Both the position numbers and the translations under genes were made by a program. The notes under the pieces were generated by a model. The model ran no database searches. It was not told where the DNA came from and was given only the letters and a program-made list of their open reading frames with translations. 19,315 nt of DNA, from the NCBI GenBank assembly GCA_964361435.1, contig CAYIAN010000007.1, forward strand, positions 1-19,315, given 5' to 3'. The DNA comes from GWA2-46-10 sp964361435 (lineage in GTDB: Bacteria > Patescibacteriota > Minisyncoccia > UBA6257 > Colwellbacteraceae). Of the stretch, positions 15,240 to 19,315 are shown one piece after another (the first letter of the stretch is position 1; each line of letters starts with the position of its first letter).

Positions 15240-16655
15240 ATGAACCCACTTGCAGCAATCAAAAGAAGTATCTATCTACTGCAACTGGAGAATTACCATC
15301 TCCTGCGTTTTATTAAAGCGTCACTTAGATCTCCCCAGAAGGTCTCGCCTAATATAACTTGGACGCCCAAATTAGTTATGGTTTTTTTCTTATCACTGAT
15401 CTTGCAAGTAACCATTGCGTATTGGGGAGCAATGGTGCTTGGTAGATGGATTACCTTTTTTGTTTTTTTATACACCTTATCTTTCTTCTACTTTATTCTC
15501 CTGACGGTCAGTACAATTCTTGTGACACCCATAGATTATCCTCTCAAACAGTACCTAATACTCAAAGCTAAAAAGAAAATTTCCAGTCTACGACCAAAAC
15601 TGAAGATAGTAGGCATTACTGGCAGTTATGGAAAAACGACGACCAAGGAGGTTATTGCTTCTATCTTGGCTCAGAAATTTAAAGTTCTCAAAACTCCCGA
15701 GAACTTCAATACACCCCTTGGAGTATCTCGTTTTGTGTTAAAAGAAGTCAGTAACGATACTGAAATTTTGGTAGTGGAGATGGGAGCATACAAACGAGGA
15801 GATATAAAAAAGCTTTGCCGCCTGGCTCCCCCTGATGTGGCAGTCCTAACTGGCATTAACGAGAGTCACTTGGAGAGGTTTGGTTCCTTGCAAAACACGG
15901 TACGGACTAAATTCGAGATCTTAGAAGGATTACGTAATTCCGGATTGGCTGTGCTCAACGCAGATAACGCATTGGTAGTCGAAAACTCTGGGAAGTTTTT
16001 CAAGGGCACTCCTCTTTTCTATACATCCGGCAAACATCCTCTGGCCTTTGTGCAAACTGAAAAAGCGAAGTTTAACCCAAAAAGTCTCGGTCTAGATCTT
16101 ACCCTTACGCGGGGAAATACTAAATATAATTTCACCGTGCCTTTCTTGGGTAAATACATTGCTGGAGCTATAGGGGCAGGCATTACCATCGCCGACAAAT
16201 TGGGCCTAACTAAGGAGCAAGTAAAAAAAGGTGTTGCGCAACTACGGCCCTTACCCCACAGACTTGAAATAGTATCTTCCAAAAATGGCGTGGTGGTGAT
16301 AGACGATAGCTATAACGGTAATCCGAACGGTGTGCGCGAAGCCATTAACGCCCTTTCTCAATTCAAACAGAAGCGCAAAATATATGTAACTCCGGGGTTA
16401 GTTGAAATGGGAGGAGTGAGTCCTGTGGTACATAAACAAATTGGTGAGGAATTGGCTCCGGTAGCCGACTTAATAATCCTGATCCGCAATAGCGTGACCG
16501 GAAATATCGCCAATGGTCTCAAGCGGCAAGGCTTTCCCATCAATGATATAATGTGGTTCGATACTGCCCAGGCAGCCAGGGAATCGTTGCCCAATATTGT
16601 AAAGGCGGGTGATGTTATCCTTTTCCAAAATGACTGGCCAGAAAATTATATCTAA
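15240..16655 (+). CDS. murF: MurF-like Mur ligase with membrane N-terminus
   Basis: ATP-dependent amide ligase, probably adding D-Ala-D-Ala to the UDP-MurNAc peptide in peptidoglycan synthesis, 471 residues. The central domain has GSYGKTTTKE (128-137), ENFNTPLG (154-161), NESHLERFGS (207-216) and K224 in TKFEIL, a plausible carbamylated lysine. The C-terminal domain shows LPHRLEI (338-344) and IDDSYNGNP (354-362), a MurF hallmark. The first about 120 residues are unusual. In place of the soluble UDP-binding domain there are two hydrophobic helices at about 45-68 and 71-96, followed by a basic stretch. The enzyme would therefore be membrane-anchored, and its substrate binding must differ. It lies immediately before ddl, whose product is the MurF substrate, which supports the assignment. 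A Mur ligase acting on a lipid-linked substrate is an alternative. Confidence 0.85.
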   Translation: MNPLAAIKRSIYLLQLENYHLLRFIKASLRSPQKVSPNITWTPKLVMVFFLSLILQVTIAYWGAMVLGRWITFFVFLYTLSFFYFILLTVSTILVTPIDYPLKQYLILKAKKKISSLRPKLKIVGITGSYGKTTTKEVIASILAQKFKVLKTPENFNTPLGVSRFVLKEVSNDTEILVVEMGAYKRGDIKKLCRLAPPDVAVLTGINESHLERFGSLQNTVRTKFEILEGLRNSGLAVLNADNALVVENSGKFFKGTPLFYTSGKHPLAFVQTEKAKFNPKSLGLDLTLTRGNTKYNFTVPFLGKYIAGAIGAGITIADKLGLTKEQVKKGVAQLRPLPHRLEIVSSKNGVVVIDDSYNGNPNGVREAINALSQFKQKRKIYVTPGLVEMGGVSPVVHKQIGEELAPVADLIILIRNSVTGNIANGLKRQGFPINDIMWFDTAQAARESLPNIVKAGDVILFQNDWPENYI

Positions 16656-16658
16656 ATC

Positions 16659-17831
16659 ATGAATATAGGTGTTTTTTTTGGGAGCAGAAGTCCCGAGCAC
16701 GATGTGTCAATCATTACGGGAACCTTGATAACAAAGGGGCTGGAGCAGCTTGGCCACAAGGTAGTGCCAGTTTATATAAGTAAAGAAGGAGTGTGGCACG
16801 TCGGGGAACTCTTGGGAGACTTGAGTTTCTACAAACAAATATCCTGGCAAAACAAGCTTAGTTCATACGCAAATTACGCCATTGATACCAATTCCCCTAA
16901 GGGTAAGCTAGTCCTCACTAAGTCAGGCCTCAAGAAGAAAAGTTTTTCCATAGATCTAGCTTTCCCTGCTTTCCATGGACTAAACGGGGAAGATGGCACT
17001 ATCCAAGGACTTTTTGAAATATTCAACGTTCCCTACGTGGGATGCGATGTTTTATCTTCCGCCATAACTATGGATAAGGTACTCACCAAAGAGCTCTACC
17101 AAAAATACGATATCCCGACAACCAAATTTACCCACTTCACTGGGTCTCGATGGGAAAAGGATAGACCATTTATTCTCAAAGAGTTGGGTGACCTCAATAT
17201 GCCGGTTTTTGTAAAGCCAGCACGCCTAGGTTCCTCTATAGGAATAACGAGAGCTGCTAACGAGAAAGAGATGGTATTCGCTATCGAGGTGGCCCTCCAC
17301 TACGACGATAAGGTATTGGTGGAGGAAGCTGTACCTAATCTGATGGATATAACGTGTGCAATTTTGGGAAATGATAATCCTCGACCATCTCTCCTTCAAG
17401 AATCACTTTTCCACAAAGACTTTTTTTCCTACGCCGATAAGTATCTTGAGGGAGGTGGAGCCCAACTAGGTAAAGCCGAAAAGAAATTGGTTATTCCAGC
17501 TAGTCTAGATAAGCCCACTACTTTGAAGATACAGGAGGTGGCCGTGAGGATATATAAAATCTTGGGTTGTTCTGGCACGGCTAGAGTTGATTTCCTATAC
17601 AATAAGGAGACTGCTCAATTCTTCGCCAATGAAGTTAATACCTTACCCGGCACTTTATACCATCATCTTTGGAAAGCTAGTGGAGTAAGTTTTAGTGAAT
17701 TACTGACAGAACTTATAAGGCTAGCGCAGGAGAGATATGCACGCAAGCATAAGTTAACTTATACTTTTGACTCAGATATATTGAGCCAAGCTAATTCAAG
17801 TAAAACTAAACTTCAAGGTTTGAATGATTAG
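16659..17831 (+). CDS. ddl: D-alanine--D-alanine ligase
   Basis: ATP-grasp enzyme joining two D-alanines for the peptidoglycan stem peptide, 390 residues. Visible motifs are FFGSRSPEHDVS (6-17) with E13, HGLNGEDGTIQG (106-117), the ATP-binding FVKPARLGSSIG (184-195) with the conserved serine pair 192-193, ARVDF (308-312), and NEVNTLPG (325-332). The omega-loop SYADKY (257-262) keeps the tyrosine typical of D-Ala-D-Ala rather than D-Ala-D-Lac specificity, so vancomycin-type depsipeptide synthesis is not indicated. The gene starts three bases after the murF-like stop and ends just before a strong hairpin. The last about 30 residues form a polar tail. Confidence 0.96.
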   Translation: MNIGVFFGSRSPEHDVSIITGTLITKGLEQLGHKVVPVYISKEGVWHVGELLGDLSFYKQISWQNKLSSYANYAIDTNSPKGKLVLTKSGLKKKSFSIDLAFPAFHGLNGEDGTIQGLFEIFNVPYVGCDVLSSAITMDKVLTKELYQKYDIPTTKFTHFTGSRWEKDRPFILKELGDLNMPVFVKPARLGSSIGITRAANEKEMVFAIEVALHYDDKVLVEEAVPNLMDITCAILGNDNPRPSLLQESLFHKDFFSYADKYLEGGGAQLGKAEKKLVIPASLDKPTTLKIQEVAVRIYKILGCSGTARVDFLYNKETAQFFANEVNTLPGTLYHHLWKASGVSFSELLTELIRLAQERYARKHKLTYTFDSDILSQANSSKTKLQGLND

Positions 17832-17856
17832 CTGAAACTAATAGAATAAGTTATCT

Positions 17857-17890
17857 AAAGCAAAAGCACCCAATTGGGTGCTTTTGCTTT
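17857..17890. terminator. Bidirectional terminator between ddl and the cold-shock gene
   Basis: A perfect 15-bp stem (17857-17871 with 17876-17890) closes a 4-nt AATT loop. The arms are AAAGCAAAAGCACCC and its complement, so each strand reads a T-rich 3' arm. It lies between convergent genes and should stop both. Confidence 0.9.
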
Positions 17891-17893
17891 GTC

Positions 17894-18091
17894 TTACACG
17901 CGGCTTACGTTGGTGGCGTTCTGGCCCTTTGGGCCTTCCGCTACCTCGAAAGTCACCATGTCTCCCTCTTTGAGGGCATCGAACTCTACGCCTTTGAGCT
18001 CATTCGAGTGGAAAAAGAGATCTTTCTCTTGTCCCTCTATAGAAATGAACCCAAAACCGCGGTCGGTTAGACGAGCGATTTTTCCTTCCAT
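17894..18091 (-). CDS. Cold-shock domain protein
   Basis: A 65-residue single cold-shock domain (CspA family), a cytosolic protein that binds single-stranded RNA or DNA and acts as an RNA chaperone. RNP1 is RGFGFI (11-16) and RNP2 is LFFHS (25-29). The opening MEGKIARLTD and a C-terminal TNVSRV match the family's usual ends. Length is normal for the family. It reads toward ddl and shares its terminator. No Shine-Dalgarno site is visible before the ATG. The 18092-18323 upstream stretch is AT-rich and free of genes, and could hold a long leader as in other cold-shock genes. A TTGACA occurs there on the minus strand (18212-18207), without a good -10 at the usual distance. Confidence 0.95.
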   Translation of the reverse strand: MEGKIARLTDRGFGFISIEGQEKDLFFHSNELKGVEFDALKEGDMVTFEVAEGPKGQNATNVSRV

Positions 18092-18323
18092 TTTGTTTAT
18101 TAATTACTTTGTTAAACAACCAAGTGGACCTTCTGTACAAAAAACCGACTACCTCTTTAGACAGCTCCTACCTTGTAACGGCAAGTGTGTCATACATAAA
18201 AGATTGTGTCAATACGGAAACTAAATCGGTTATCTAAGAGTGACTTTCGCTCTTTTGAGCTCATCAGCGCAGAAACACATCTACGAAGTCAGGATATGAG
18301 TTAATCCTTAAATCTGACGGCTA

Positions 18324-18332
18324 TGATACAAT
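18324..18332 (+). promoter_or_regulatory. Extended -10 promoter with palindrome before the membrane protein pair
   Basis: TG-A-TACAAT forms an extended -10 (TACAAT at 18327-18332), with transcription expected near 18339, about 9 nt before the ATG at 18348. The -10 is also the left arm of the palindrome TACAAT-TT-ATTGTA (18327-18340), a possible repressor site. Confidence 0.45.
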
Positions 18333-18347
18333 TTATTGTACATAGAT

Positions 18348-18821
18348 ATGTTGGAGATTTTACTTAGCAAACCTGTTTTAATTGGACTCCACCTGGCTTT
18401 TGCGATTGTGGGAATAGATGCGTTCTTTTGGCTTTTGGGTGAGATTAAAAACAACTCCTGGAGAAAAACCCGTTTATACTGGAGTGCTATCGTGGGTGTT
18501 CTGGCGTTTGTTCTAAGCTGGCTTACGGGTGGTTATTACTACGTAAGATATTATGGAGATTTGGTTAAGCCCATAATTAAAAGCGGTTTAGCTCCTTGGG
18601 CTCACAATATTATTATGGAGACCAAAGAACATATATTTTTGTTCATCATTCCCCTGGCCCTTACTGCGCTATTTATTACCTTCCTTGATAAGAAGGAATT
18701 TGAGGAGTTGAATATCAAACGGGTGTCTATGGTGTTGGTTTTGTTAATAGTTGGATTGGGTCTGCTGATAGGTGCTATGGGATTTATAATTTCTGCTGCA
18801 GCCCGTTGGGGAGTGAAATAA
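18348..18821 (+). CDS. Polytopic membrane protein of unknown function (157 aa)
   Basis: From ATG 18348 the product has 157 residues with four likely membrane helices, at about 8-30, 44-63, 92-114 and 126-152. An upstream in-frame TTG at 18336 sits in the promoter region and is rejected as start. Features worth noting are a histidine in the first helix (GLHLAFAIVGID), a tyrosine-rich turn (GGYYYVRYYGD) and WAHNIIMETKEHIF before the third helix, with histidines near the membrane face. Such spacing occurs in cytochrome-b-like and metal-handling membrane proteins, but I do not recognise the family and assign no function. A second membrane protein gene follows after 4 nt. Confidence 0.8.
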   Translation: MLEILLSKPVLIGLHLAFAIVGIDAFFWLLGEIKNNSWRKTRLYWSAIVGVLAFVLSWLTGGYYYVRYYGDLVKPIIKSGLAPWAHNIIMETKEHIFLFIIPLALTALFITFLDKKEFEELNIKRVSMVLVLLIVGLGLLIGAMGFIISAAARWGVK

Positions 18822-18825
18822 GCCG

Positions 18826-19146
18826 ATGAATAAACCAAAACTTATATACTCATCTTCCATCGCATCAATCCTTGCCATTGTGTTTATTACGGCAATTACG
18901 ATTCTTGCCGAACTTAATGCTCCTCTAAAAAATTGGCTTAAATCTCTATCCGGACACCACTGGACCTCTAAGGGTATCCTATCTTTCCTGCTTTATATTG
19001 TGGCTTTATTTGTAGTGTACGTTGTGACTAAAAAGATTGATCCTAAAGGAATGAAGGGTGGTTTGTGGGGTGCTATTGGAACAACCGTTTTGGGATCTCT
19101 CGCCATATTAATATTCTTTACCGGACATCATCTTGGGTGGTATTAG
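18826..19146 (+). CDS. Small membrane protein of unknown function (106 aa)
   Basis: Three hydrophobic helices are evident at about 9-29, 50-68 and 80-99, with polar loops holding GHHW (about residues 43-46) and KKIDPKGMKGG, and an ending TGHHLGW. The two HH pairs near membrane edges echo the histidines of the preceding protein, so the two may form one complex, perhaps binding a metal or heme. This is inference. The gene follows its partner after 4 nt, which indicates one transcript. From 19147 to 19273 I see no gene. Confidence 0.75.
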   Translation: MNKPKLIYSSSIASILAIVFITAITILAELNAPLKNWLKSLSGHHWTSKGILSFLLYIVALFVVYVVTKKIDPKGMKGGLWGAIGTTVLGSLAILIFFTGHHLGWY

Positions 19147-19273
19147 AAAGTAATTTTGGCTCCCTGTTAGACACGTTTAGAACTCTGGATTGGGTGGGGA
19201 TTCAGAAGGATTTAGGGAAAGTATTGATATTCGCGGGGTATAGATAAAGAAGACCTCAACTAAAGCCCGCCAT

Positions 19274-19315
19274 TTACTGCGTTTCAATAATTTTCATTGT
19301 CTCTATAACCGATTT
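19274..19315 (-). CDS. Possible 3' end of a leftward gene at the right edge
   Basis: The minus strand is open from the window edge to a TAA at 19276-19274, giving 13 residues, KSVIETMKIIETQ. Composition is protein-like, and the convergent layout with the membrane pair is plausible, but the piece is too short to identify or to exclude chance. Confidence 0.3.
   Translation of the reverse strand, partial: KSVIETMKIIETQ

Noticed and set aside
16659..17831. Ddl as a vancomycin-resistance D-Ala-D-Lac ligase
   Set aside because: The omega loop keeps the KY tyrosine typical of D-Ala-D-Ala ligases, and no vanH or vanX neighbours are present.
19065..19247. 60-aa frame overlapping the end of the second membrane protein
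   Set aside because: Out of frame with a clear membrane protein and lacking any start signal or protein-like pattern.

Overview
The window reads as a stretch of a small-genome bacterium, most likely a member of the Patescibacteria (Candidate Phyla Radiation). This is inferred from short core proteins, tightly packed or overlapping genes with few Shine-Dalgarno sites, promoters lying almost on the start codon, and a MurF-like ligase with a membrane N-terminus. TAA, TAG and TGA all behave as stops. No 16S gene or taxonomic search was available, so placement is tentative.

Left core block (1-4996). gyrA runs leftward off the edge and overlaps a gene for a histidine-free, degenerate metallo-beta-lactamase-fold protein. 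This pair diverges, through interlocked promoters, from a rightward operon: ribosomal protein S1 (rpsA), the membrane AAA+ protease ftsH, and type I isopentenyl-diphosphate isomerase (idi).

Middle accessory block (about 5040-14425). It starts with a conspicuously GC-rich ispH that carries its own strong ribosome binding site and a GC-rich hairpin, which suggests lateral acquisition beside idi. Two tRNAs follow, Ile(UAU) and Val(UAC), behind a good promoter. Directly after the tRNA-Val CCA end lie a start-less gene fragment, a doubtful small ORF, and then two very large adjacent genes. Gene A encodes a predicted beta-propeller, a long helical region and a C-terminal MoxR/AAA_5-type ATPase with an altered nucleotide site. 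Gene B encodes a helical region, a transglutaminase-like domain with intact Cys-His-Asp, a charged coiled coil and a VWA domain with an intact MIDAS. A second start-less fragment on the opposite strand closes the block. I regard the two-gene ATPase/transglutaminase-VWA module as the system most worth attention. It looks soluble, sits next to tRNAs, and is flanked by gene debris.

Right core block (14474-19315). An alpha/beta hydrolase, a membrane-anchored MurF-like ligase and D-Ala-D-Ala ligase (ddl) form a compact operon ending in a perfect 15-bp hairpin shared with a leftward cold-shock protein gene. Then come two small polytopic membrane proteins of unknown function and, at the right edge, the possible tail of a leftward gene.

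How the genes fit together: the core genes cover DNA topology, translation, membrane proteolysis, isoprenoid precursors and peptidoglycan. The accessory pair is probably a chaperone-like ATPase working with a VWA adaptor carrying a cysteine transglutaminase/protease-like domain, possibly for conflict or stress response. That role is inference.
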